A stretch of DNA of 53,956 bases from an uncultured Pelagibacteraceae bacterium. Lineage in GTDB: Bacteria; Pseudomonadota; Alphaproteobacteria; Pelagibacterales; Pelagibacteraceae. A program made the position numbers and the translations under genes. The notes beneath the pieces are model-generated. The model was not told the origin of the DNA. It saw nothing but the letters and a program-made list of their open reading frames with translations, and did no database searches. Below are positions 20,260 through 28,754 of the stretch, one piece after another. The stretch lies in contig CABXRR010000004.1 of the NCBI GenBank assembly GCA_902514695.1, forward strand, positions 1-53,956. The letters run 5' to 3'. Each line of letters begins with the position of its first letter. Position 1 is the stretch's first letter.

Positions 20260-20903
20260 GTAAATTTATTCAGGTTGCAATAGATTCTCCTGCTGCAGCT
20301 GGTGCGGGAACTCAAGCAAAATTAATCGCAAAACATTATAATTTACTTTATCTTGATACTGGCAAAATATATAGATTTATTGGAAATTTAAAAATTAAAA
20401 ATAAAAAAGAGTTTAATTATAATTTAGTTAAAAAAAAAATTAGAAAATTAAAAATTCATAATTTACAAAGTAAAGTTTTATTGTCTAATAAAGTTGCTAT
20501 AGAAGCATCTATAGTAGCTAAAGATAAAAAAATTAGAAAAATTGTACATAATTTTCAAATTAAATGTGCCTACCGACCTTCAAAAAAATTTAGTGGTAGT
20601 ATTCTAGATGGAAGAGATATTACTAGTGTTATCATGAAAAACGCTATGTTCAAATTTTTTATTACTGCAAATATTAAAACTAGAGCCTTAAGGAGATATA
20701 AAGAGCTAAAATTACTCAACAAAAGAATAACGTACAAAGAGGTGCTAAAAAGCATCAAAATACGGGATAAAAACGACTATAATAGAAAAATCTCACCTTT
20801 GAAGAAAACAAAAGATTCAATCTTGATTAATACTACAAATTTAACTAAAAGATCATGTTTTTTAAAAATTAAACAAATAATGGATAAACAACTGAACAAT
20901 TAA
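20256..20903 (+). CDS. cmk: Cytidylate kinase
   Basis: VAIDSPAAAGAGTQAKLIAKHYNLLYLDTGKIYR, SILDGRDITSVI, ITANIKTRALRRYKEL. Confidence 0.9.
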   Translation: MSKFIQVAIDSPAAAGAGTQAKLIAKHYNLLYLDTGKIYRFIGNLKIKNKKEFNYNLVKKKIRKLKIHNLQSKVLLSNKVAIEASIVAKDKKIRKIVHNFQIKCAYRPSKKFSGSILDGRDITSVIMKNAMFKFFITANIKTRALRRYKELKLLNKRITYKEVLKSIKIRDKNDYNRKISPLKKTKDSILINTTNLTKRSCFLKIKQIMDKQLNN

Positions 20904-22621
20904 TGGAAATTTATAAAGATTTATCAAGCACAGCATCAAAAGAATTCGAACAGCTCTTAAACAGTCAACTTTCAAAAACTAAAATTGAAGAAGGTAAAGT
21001 TATTGAAGGTAAAATTAATAAAATAACTGAAAAGTTTGTTTTTTTATTTATTGAAGGATTAAAAAGTGAACCGGTTTTAGATATTAATGAATTAAAAAGT
21101 ATGGGCTGGAATGATAAAATTAAGATTGGTGAAAAAATTCCAGTTCTTCTTGAAAGAATTGAGGATAAAAACGGAGAAGTTTTAGTATCTGCTAGTAAAG
21201 CACAGAAAATTAAGGGTTGGGATAAGCTTGTTGAAGCTTATGAAAAAAATGAACCTATTATGGGAAAAATTACATCAAAATGTAAAGGAGGTGCTATCGT
21301 CGAGCATATCGATACTGGTTCATTAATGTTTTTGCCAGGATCACAAATTAGCGATAAACCATTAAAAGACATTAGTCATTTAATGAATGAGCCTCAAAAG
21401 TTTGCAGTAATAAAGCTCGATAAAATTCGTGGCAACTGTTGCGTTTCTCGAAGAGAAATAATTTCTTCATTTAAAAAAGAAGATAAAGCCAAGATAATAG
21501 AAAAATATAAAGTTGGTGATATCATTAAAGGAGCAGAGGTTAAAGGTTATAGTTCTTTTGGTTGTTTTTTTAATGTCAATGGAGAACTAGATGTATTGGT
21601 TCACTTACAAGAAATTTCTTACTCAAGGGTTAATCATCCTGATGAAGTATTTAATATAGGCGAAAAACATGATTTGAAAGTAATTTCTGTTGATAAAGAA
21701 AAATTACAAGTTGGTTGTTCTGTAAAACAACTTTCTCCAGACCCATTTGAACATATTGAAAATTACGAATTAAAAAAAATTTACAAAGTTAAAGTAGTAA
21801 AGATTATGGACTTTGGAGCATTTTGTGAATTAGAGCCTGGACTAACAACACTTTTACATAGTAGTGAGTTAAGTTGGACAAAAAAAAATGTTACAGCTAA
21901 AAAATTATTTAAGGTTGGTGATGAAATAGATTGTGTAATAACTGAAATTGATAAAGAAAAACGAAGAGTAGCAATTTCGCATCGATTAACTAAAGATAAT
22001 CCTTTTGATGTATTTGAAAAGAAATTCCCAGTAGGCACTGTTGTTGAGGGTAAAGTTGTTAATAAAAATGAGTACTCACTATTTGTTAACATTGAAGATT
22101 TAGAAATAGATGCATTCCTTCATTGTAATGATTTAACATATTTAAATAATGGTGAAGATGAATTAAAAAAATATAAAAAAGGTGATAAAATTAAAGTAAA
22201 AATACTAGAAATAAAAGTTTCTGAACAAAAAGTTAGAGTTGGCCTAAAACAAACCCAAAGTGATCCACTTGATTGGTTTGGAGATAAAAAAATAAATCAA
22301 ACAATTACAACAAAAATTATTTCGATCGATAATAAAGGTTTAGTTGTAAGACCAATAGGATGTGAAATGGATTTTTTAATAAAAAAATCTCAAATAGCAA
22401 TTAATGCTGCTGATGCAAGACCTTCAAGGTTTACAGGAGGTGAAAGTATCGATTGTGCAATATCTGATTTAGATCTGAATAAGAGAAAAGTAGGATTAAG
22501 TATAAAACTTTTAGAGGAAATTGAGAAAAAAGAAGCTTTAGAAAAATATGGCACTGAAGGATCTGGAAAGAATTTACCCTTTTCATCATTATCAGAGGAT
22601 TTAAAAAAGAAAGACAAGTAA
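20903..22621 (+). CDS. rpsA: 30S ribosomal protein S1
   Basis: Repeated S1/OB domains, e.g. VKVVKIMDFGAFCELEPGLTTLLHSSELSWTKKN; order cmk-rpsA-ihfB. Confidence 0.97.
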   Translation: MEIYKDLSSTASKEFEQLLNSQLSKTKIEEGKVIEGKINKITEKFVFLFIEGLKSEPVLDINELKSMGWNDKIKIGEKIPVLLERIEDKNGEVLVSASKAQKIKGWDKLVEAYEKNEPIMGKITSKCKGGAIVEHIDTGSLMFLPGSQISDKPLKDISHLMNEPQKFAVIKLDKIRGNCCVSRREIISSFKKEDKAKIIEKYKVGDIIKGAEVKGYSSFGCFFNVNGELDVLVHLQEISYSRVNHPDEVFNIGEKHDLKVISVDKEKLQVGCSVKQLSPDPFEHIENYELKKIYKVKVVKIMDFGAFCELEPGLTTLLHSSELSWTKKNVTAKKLFKVGDEIDCVITEIDKEKRRVAISHRLTKDNPFDVFEKKFPVGTVVEGKVVNKNEYSLFVNIEDLEIDAFLHCNDLTYLNNGEDELKKYKKGDKIKVKILEIKVSEQKVRVGLKQTQSDPLDWFGDKKINQTITTKIISIDNKGLVVRPIGCEMDFLIKKSQIAINAADARPSRFTGGESIDCAISDLDLNKRKVGLSIKLLEEIEKKEALEKYGTEGSGKNLPFSSLSEDLKKKDK

Positions 22622-22643
22622 AATTAGAAACTAAGTAGTAAAA

Positions 22644-22934
22644 TTGGCAGTTGTAAAATCTAAACTTTTAAAAGACCTATCAAAAAACTATCCAAATTTT
22701 TTAAAAAAAGATCTTGAAAAATTCACAAATATTATTTTGAAAGAAATTAAGAATACTCTTAAAAAAGGTGACAGGGTAGAATTAAGAGGATTTGGAGTAT
22801 TTTCAACTAAAACTCAAAAACCTAGGATTTCTAGGAACCCAAAAACAGGTGAAAAAGTTAATACTCCAGAAAAAAAAACAATTCACTTTAAAATGTCAAA
22901 AGACTTGTTTAAAAAATTAAACGATGAAACATAA
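22644..22934 (+). CDS. ihfB: Integration host factor / HU family protein, probable beta subunit (TTG start)
   Basis: GDRVELRGFGVFSTKTQKPRISRNPKTGEKVNTPEKKTIHFKMSKDL, downstream of rpsA. Confidence 0.92.
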   Translation: MAVVKSKLLKDLSKNYPNFLKKDLEKFTNIILKEIKNTLKKGDRVELRGFGVFSTKTQKPRISRNPKTGEKVNTPEKKTIHFKMSKDLFKKLNDET

Positions 22935-23616
22935 AAACATTTTTGTTGCCTGTGATACTTCTAATTTAAGCGAAATAAAAAAAATTATAAAACAAACACA
23001 GACAAACAAGCTCAAAACTATACCGAAATTTGGAATACAATTTTTTTACTCTAAAAACGGAAGAAAATTTTTAGAAAATTTTAAAAAAGATTTTTGGCTA
23101 GATCTAAAAATTAATGATATACCACAAACAGCATTATCAGCAGTAGATAGTTTAAAAGATTTAAAAAATTGTAAATTTATTACTGTCCATACGAACGGTG
23201 GGCTTGAAATGTTAAAAGCTATTAAAAAAAAAGCTAAATCAATTAATAAAGATTTAAAAGTACTTGGTGTTACAATTTTAACAAGTCTTAATAATAAATC
23301 ACTTAAAGAAATAGGTTATACGAAATCTGTAAAACAATTAGTTTTAAGACAAGTCGGTCTAATAAAAAAATCAGGTTGTGATGGTGTTGTTTGCTCTGCA
23401 CAAGAGGCAAAAATAATTAAAAAAAAATATAAAAACTTGTTTATAGTAACTCCAGGAATAAGGTTGCCTGGTGATAAAGCTAATGATCAGTTGAGAGTAA
23501 TGACTCCAAATGATGCTTTTAAAAATAAAGTATCTGGAATTGTAATAGGGAGATCTCTTATTAGAGGAAATATTAAAAAAAATATTCAAAGATTAATTGA
23601 TCACTTAAATAAATGA
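22924..23616 (+). CDS. pyrF: Orotidine 5'-phosphate decarboxylase
   Basis: FVACDTSNLSE, FWLDLKINDIPQTA, FITVHTNGG, GDGVVCSAQEA, IVTPGIRLPGDKANDQLRVMTP. Confidence 0.93.
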   Translation: MKHKNIFVACDTSNLSEIKKIIKQTQTNKLKTIPKFGIQFFYSKNGRKFLENFKKDFWLDLKINDIPQTALSAVDSLKDLKNCKFITVHTNGGLEMLKAIKKKAKSINKDLKVLGVTILTSLNNKSLKEIGYTKSVKQLVLRQVGLIKKSGCDGVVCSAQEAKIIKKKYKNLFIVTPGIRLPGDKANDQLRVMTPNDAFKNKVSGIVIGRSLIRGNIKKNIQRLIDHLNK

Positions 23617-24242
23617 TCAAGGGATCCAAAATCTGTGGTATTTCAGATCATGAGACTCTTAATTTTATAATTAATCATCCCTGCCCACCTCAATTTATTG
23701 GTTTCATCTGCAACTATAAAAAAAGTCCAAGATTTGTTGATGTTGATAAACTGAATAAGCTATTAAAATTAGATAAAAAAAAATCAAAATTTGTGGCAGT
23801 TCTTGTTAAACCTAATCAAGATATTTTAGAAAAAATTAAGCTACTTCCATTTGATTATTATCAAATTTATGATTGCTCACCCGAGGAAATAAAAATAATT
23901 AAAAAAAAATATAATAAAAAAATTATTACTGCCTTAACTATAAAAAATGAAAATGATGTTAAAAAATATCACTTATTTTCTGAGGTTACTGATATTTATT
24001 TGTTTGATAGCAAGGGTTATGAGAAAAGTATGACTTTTGATCATGAGCTTATTGAAAATATCAAAGTCAATAAGCCATTAATGATAGCAGGCAACATACA
24101 AATAAATGATGATCTTGAAAATTATAAAAAAATAGCAGATATTATAGATATATCTGGGGGTCTTGAAACTTCTGGGGTAAAAGATAAATCCAAAATAGAT
24201 ATATTTTTAAATAAAATAAAACAGGTACAAAATGAGACTTAA
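23613..24242 (+). CDS. trpF: Phosphoribosylanthranilate isomerase (divergent)
   Basis: KICGISDHETLNFI, IGFICNYKKSPRFV, DISGGLETSGVKDKSKIDIFLNKIKQ; adjacent to trpBA. Confidence 0.87.
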   Translation: MIKGSKICGISDHETLNFIINHPCPPQFIGFICNYKKSPRFVDVDKLNKLLKLDKKKSKFVAVLVKPNQDILEKIKLLPFDYYQIYDCSPEEIKIIKKKYNKKIITALTIKNENDVKKYHLFSEVTDIYLFDSKGYEKSMTFDHELIENIKVNKPLMIAGNIQINDDLENYKKIADIIDISGGLETSGVKDKSKIDIFLNKIKQVQNET

Positions 24243-25464
24243 AAGAGGGATTCCATTAATTGACCAACATGATCAGCAAGGCTTTTGGGGTGGTAAATTT
24301 GGAGGAAGCTTTATTCCTGAAACTTTAAAAAAACCTGTAGAAGATTTAACAAATCAATTTAAAAAACTGAGAAAAAATAAAAAATTTTTAAAAAAAAGAG
24401 ATTTTTATTTCAAAAATTATGTCGGAAGTCCTACTTCGTTTATAAAACTTGAGAATCTAACAAATCATTTAGGGGGTGCTCAAATTTGGGCAAAAGTTGT
24501 ATCAGAAGCAAATGGAGGTGCACACAAAATATATAATGCAACTGTCCACGCTCTAATCTGTAAAACAATGGGTAAAAAATATATCATAGGTGATACAGGT
24601 GCCGGTTATGCGGGCAAAATGCTGAGCATGGCTGCTAAAAAATTTGGCCTAAAATGTAAAATATTTATGGGTGCAAAAGATATTAAAAGACAAAAACCTA
24701 ACTGTGATGCAATGAGAAAAAATGGAGCTGAAATAGTTCCAGTTTATTCAGGCAGTCAAACGCTAGTTGATGCTGTAAGTGAATGTATGAGATATTGGGT
24801 ATCTAATTGTAATAATACTCATATGTGCGTAGGTAGCACTGTGGGTCCAAATATATTTGTTAAGATATGTGGGTGGAGTACTGCACAAATCTCTAGAGAA
24901 TTAAAACTTCAATTAAAATCGCAATTTAAAAAAATTCCTAAGAAAATAAAATTAATAAATTGTGTTGGTGGAGGTAGCTCTGCCTACGGTTTTTGGAGCG
25001 AATTTATTGATTATAAAAAAAGCCAAATTGAATTAATTGGTGTTGAAGCTGGTGGACCAAAAAATTCTAAACTTCATGCAGCACCATTAAGTAGAAATGC
25101 TAAAATTGGAATTCTACATGGAGCAGCATCTTATCTTTGCCAAAATAATGAAGGGCAAATAAATGATACTGAGTCTATTAGCGCTGGGTTAGATTATCCT
25201 GGAGTAAGCCCTATTCATTGTTTTTTAAAAGATTCTAAAAGAGCTAGATATACTTATGCAACGGATGAAGAGGCTCTTAATGCACATGTCATGGTTACTA
25301 AATATGAAAATTTAAATCCTAGTCTTGAGCCAAGCCATGCATTTGCGGAAGCTATTAAAATTGCCCCCAAGCTAAGTAAGGATACCATCATAATTGTGAA
25401 CTCATGTGGTGATGCAAAAAAAGACAGGGATATTTTGAAAGAAAGATTAGGTAAAAGAAAATGA
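24232..25464 (+). CDS. trpB: Tryptophan synthase beta chain (divergent active site)
   Basis: GGKFGGSFIPETL, GGAHKIYNATVHAL (PLP lysine), CVGGGSSAYGFW, SISAGLDYPGVSP, PSLEPSHAFAEAIK. Confidence 0.9.
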   Translation: MRLKRGIPLIDQHDQQGFWGGKFGGSFIPETLKKPVEDLTNQFKKLRKNKKFLKKRDFYFKNYVGSPTSFIKLENLTNHLGGAQIWAKVVSEANGGAHKIYNATVHALICKTMGKKYIIGDTGAGYAGKMLSMAAKKFGLKCKIFMGAKDIKRQKPNCDAMRKNGAEIVPVYSGSQTLVDAVSECMRYWVSNCNNTHMCVGSTVGPNIFVKICGWSTAQISRELKLQLKSQFKKIPKKIKLINCVGGGSSAYGFWSEFIDYKKSQIELIGVEAGGPKNSKLHAAPLSRNAKIGILHGAASYLCQNNEGQINDTESISAGLDYPGVSPIHCFLKDSKRARYTYATDEEALNAHVMVTKYENLNPSLEPSHAFAEAIKIAPKLSKDTIIIVNSCGDAKKDRDILKERLGKRK

Positions 25465-26261
25465 ATTCTTTATTAAATCAAGCATTTCAAAATGCAAAAA
25501 AAGAAAACAGACCTGCTTTACTTACTTATACTGTTGCTGGTGACAATACTAAAAAGAAATCATTAGAAATTCTCAAATCAATTTCTAATTATGCAGATAT
25601 TTGTGAACTAGGATTTCCACATAACACTCCTATTGCTGACGGAGGCCAAATCCAAACAAGTGCTTATAGAGCAATAAAGAATGGGATTAAAATTAATGAT
25701 GTTTTTTCTATAGCAAAAGATTTTAAAAAATTTAAAAAATCTAAACCGATTATTTTGATGGGTTATTACAACATGATTTTTCAGTTTGACGAAAATAAAT
25801 TTTTAGATAAATGCAAAAATGCGAAAGTTGATGGGTTAATTGTAGTTGATCTACCTTATCCAGAAAATAGGAAATTTGCTTCAAAATGTAAAAAAAGAGG
25901 AATTAACTTTATTCAATTAGTTTCCCCAACAACATCATCTACAAGATTGAAAAGAATAATCAAAGATTCTCATGATATGATTTATTATATAAGTATGCTT
26001 TCAACCACTGGAGGTAAATTAAAAGTTTCACCTAAAAAAATTTTAAAAGAGTACAAGAAAATTAAGAATCAAAATAAGTCTAAAAATGTTGTTATAGGAT
26101 TTGGAATCACCAAAAAAACAATAAAATCATTAAAAAAAGCTGATGGATTAGTAGTTGGGAGTGCAATTTGTAAAGAAATAACAAATTCTATTAAAAAAAG
26201 ACAAAATACTGTCATAAATGTTATTAATGTTGTTAGAAAATTAAGAAATGAAATAAAATGA
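25461..26261 (+). CDS. trpA: Tryptophan synthase alpha chain (divergent)
   Basis: ICELGFPHNTPIADGGQIQTSAYRAIKNG, GYYNMIFQF, LIVVDLPYPENRKF, VSPTTSSTRLKRI, IGFGITKKTIKSLKKADGLVVGSAI. Confidence 0.92.
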   Translation: MNSLLNQAFQNAKKENRPALLTYTVAGDNTKKKSLEILKSISNYADICELGFPHNTPIADGGQIQTSAYRAIKNGIKINDVFSIAKDFKKFKKSKPIILMGYYNMIFQFDENKFLDKCKNAKVDGLIVVDLPYPENRKFASKCKKRGINFIQLVSPTTSSTRLKRIIKDSHDMIYYISMLSTTGGKLKVSPKKILKEYKKIKNQNKSKNVVIGFGITKKTIKSLKKADGLVVGSAICKEITNSIKKRQNTVINVINVVRKLRNEIK

Positions 26262-27187
26262 ACTGGATTACTAAAATAATAAAAGCAGGTGAAAAGATTA
26301 AATCTGCAATACATAAGAGAGCTACTAAGGAAGATATTGCAAATAGTGACTGGACTTCATGTTGTAAAGGACCAATACTTAAAAAAAATTTAGAGGATAA
26401 TCTTTGGGTTTGCCCAGATTGTAATAAACATCATAGAATAAAACCAAAACAAAGATTTGATATTTTGTTTGGAAAAAATAATTATGAAATATTTAAAACT
26501 CCCATACCAAAGGATGACCCTTTAAATTGGACAGACTCAAAGCCATATAAAGATAGATTAAAAAGTGCCAGAAAAAAAACTGGTTTAAATTGCGGAATGA
26601 TGGTTGTTTGTGGAACAATCAACAATATTAAAGTCACTGCTGTAGCTTCTGACTTTGATTTCTTGGGTGCATCAATGGCAGCTGCAGAAGGTGAAGCTTT
26701 TTTGTACGGTGTTCAATATGCAATTGAAAATAAAACTCCATTTATATGTATTAGCGCTGGGGGTGGAATGAGAATGATGGAAAGTTTAGTTTCTTTATCT
26801 CAAATGACCAGAACAACTCTTGCTATAAATGAACTAAAAAAGAATAATCTTCCTTACTTAGTTTGTATAACAGATCCTACCGCAGGAGGAATTACTGCTT
26901 CTTATGCGATGCTTGGGGATATTCATTTAGCAGAGCCTGGTGCTTTAATTGCTTTTGCAGGAGCCAGGGTAATACAAGGAACAGTTAAAGAAGAATTACC
27001 AGAAGGATTTCAAAAAAGCGAATATGTTGAAAAGACAGGTTTTGTGGATTTAATTGTTGAAAGAAAAGAACTCTCTGAAAAAATAGGAACTATATTATCA
27101 ATATTGTTAAAGAAAAACTCTGTTATAAGCACTGATGAAAATGAAATTACAGAAAATTCTCAGTCGCTTTCTAAAGTTGCATCCTAA
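26258..27187 (+). CDS. accD: Acetyl-CoA carboxylase carboxyltransferase subunit beta
   Basis: WVCPDCNKHHRI zinc ribbon, MAAAEGEAFLYGVQYAIENKTPFICISAGGGMRMMESLVSLSQM, ITDPTAGGITASYAMLGDIHLAEPGALIAFAGARVI. Confidence 0.97.
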   Translation: MNWITKIIKAGEKIKSAIHKRATKEDIANSDWTSCCKGPILKKNLEDNLWVCPDCNKHHRIKPKQRFDILFGKNNYEIFKTPIPKDDPLNWTDSKPYKDRLKSARKKTGLNCGMMVVCGTINNIKVTAVASDFDFLGASMAAAEGEAFLYGVQYAIENKTPFICISAGGGMRMMESLVSLSQMTRTTLAINELKKNNLPYLVCITDPTAGGITASYAMLGDIHLAEPGALIAFAGARVIQGTVKEELPEGFQKSEYVEKTGFVDLIVERKELSEKIGTILSILLKKNSVISTDENEITENSQSLSKVAS

Positions 27188-28406
27188 GGAAATAGATCTT
27201 AGCTTAGATCGTATTAAGCTTCTCTGTGAAAAATTAAGCAACCCTCAGGATAAGATTAAAGCAATTTCTGTTGTGGGTACTAATGGTAAACAATCCACGA
27301 TAAATGCACTTTTTTCAATACTCAAAGAAGCAAATATAAAATGTAATGTTTATACTAGCCCTCATATTCAAAGAATTAATGAGAGATTTATTTTTAACAA
27401 TCAAGAATTAGAAGATGAAAAACTAGCTGATCTTTTTGAAGAAGTTGAAAAGATTAATGATAACCAAAAAATTACATTTTTTGAAATCTTATCAACATGT
27501 TTTTTTTATAAAGCGGCCCGATACCCTGAGAATTTAAATTTAATTGAAGCAGGTTTATTTCATAGATTTGATGCAACTAATATCTTGAAAAAAAATTTAG
27601 CAAGTGTTGTTACATCAATTAGCAAAGACCATTTAGACTGGCTCCCAAAGAATGAGCAAACGATAGAAAAAATTGTATTTGAAAAAACATCATCACTTTT
27701 AAATTCAAATATCATTGTCTCTAAACAAAACTCGATTAATACAACTGAATGTATTAAAAAAACAACTTATAATAATTCAGCAAAAAAATTATTCTTTAAT
27801 GAAGATTTTAGTTATTCTAATGGTGAGAATGGTTTTTTTTATTATGAGGATAAATTTGGAGGATTAAAACTTCCTTTACCAAATATTTTGGGTCAATTTC
27901 AACTAGAAAATATATCTACTGCAATTGCAACTCTAAGATTGTTAGATATTGATATCAAAGATAATGATATCAAAAATGGAATAAGAAAAATTAAGAGTAT
28001 CGCAAGACTACAAGAGATAAAGTCTGGAAAATTAAAAGAATTAATAAAAGATAATCGATTAATTATAGATGGAACTCACAATGAGGATGGTGCAAGAGTG
28101 TTAAATGAATATCTTCAAACTCTAAATTGCAACAAGCATATTATTGTGGGAATGATGGCTAACAAGGATCATGAAAAATATATAAGTTATTTTAAAGATA
28201 TTTCTTCTTTGACGACAATAGATATTCCTGGACAACCAAATTCTATAAGTGGAAAAGATTTAAAAGAGAAATTTAAAAGTATTACTAATGTTCAATACAA
28301 AGAAAGTATTGAACAAGCGATTGAGTCCATACCCTTAAAAGAAAATGATTTAGTGATTATAACTGGATCTTTATATTTAGCGGGTGAAATATTGAATTTA
28401 AATTAG
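27135..28406 (+). CDS. folC: Folylpolyglutamate synthase / dihydrofolate synthase
   Basis: FLKLHPKEIDLSLDRIKLL, VVGTNGKQSTINALFSIL, SKDHLDWL, DGTHNEDGARVL; overlaps accD by about 50 nt. Confidence 0.92.
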   Translation: MKMKLQKILSRFLKLHPKEIDLSLDRIKLLCEKLSNPQDKIKAISVVGTNGKQSTINALFSILKEANIKCNVYTSPHIQRINERFIFNNQELEDEKLADLFEEVEKINDNQKITFFEILSTCFFYKAARYPENLNLIEAGLFHRFDATNILKKNLASVVTSISKDHLDWLPKNEQTIEKIVFEKTSSLLNSNIIVSKQNSINTTECIKKTTYNNSAKKLFFNEDFSYSNGENGFFYYEDKFGGLKLPLPNILGQFQLENISTAIATLRLLDIDIKDNDIKNGIRKIKSIARLQEIKSGKLKELIKDNRLIIDGTHNEDGARVLNEYLQTLNCNKHIIVGMMANKDHEKYISYFKDISSLTTIDIPGQPNSISGKDLKEKFKSITNVQYKESIEQAIESIPLKENDLVIITGSLYLAGEILNLN

Positions 28407-28720
28407 ATATTTTTTTCTAAAAATTCTTTCATATTACTTTCAGGAACTCCACCAACTTTTCTATCTACTTCAACACCCTTTTTATAGATTATAACTGTTG
28501 GCACACCTCTTATTCCTGCGGCACTGCCAGTGTTAATTCCACCATCTTCAATATCAGCATAATAAAAACCAGCTTTATCTTTATACTCAACAGCTAATTT
28601 ATCCATAACTGGTTTCAAAGCTTTACACGGACCACACCATGCGGCACTAAATTGAATTACAGAAACATCTTCATTTTTGATTTTGTTATCAAAATCATCA
28701 TCTTTAAAATCTATTAGCAT
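28403..28720 (-). CDS. trxA: Thioredoxin
   Basis: VIQFSAAWCGPCKALKPVMDKLA, IRGVPTVIIYKKG. Confidence 0.96.
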   Translation of the reverse strand: MLIDFKDDDFDNKIKNEDVSVIQFSAAWCGPCKALKPVMDKLAVEYKDKAGFYYADIEDGGINTGSAAGIRGVPTVIIYKKGVEVDRKVGGVPESNMKEFLEKNI

Positions 28721-28754
28721 ATAATTTATTTATAATTATTATTATTAAAGTCAA

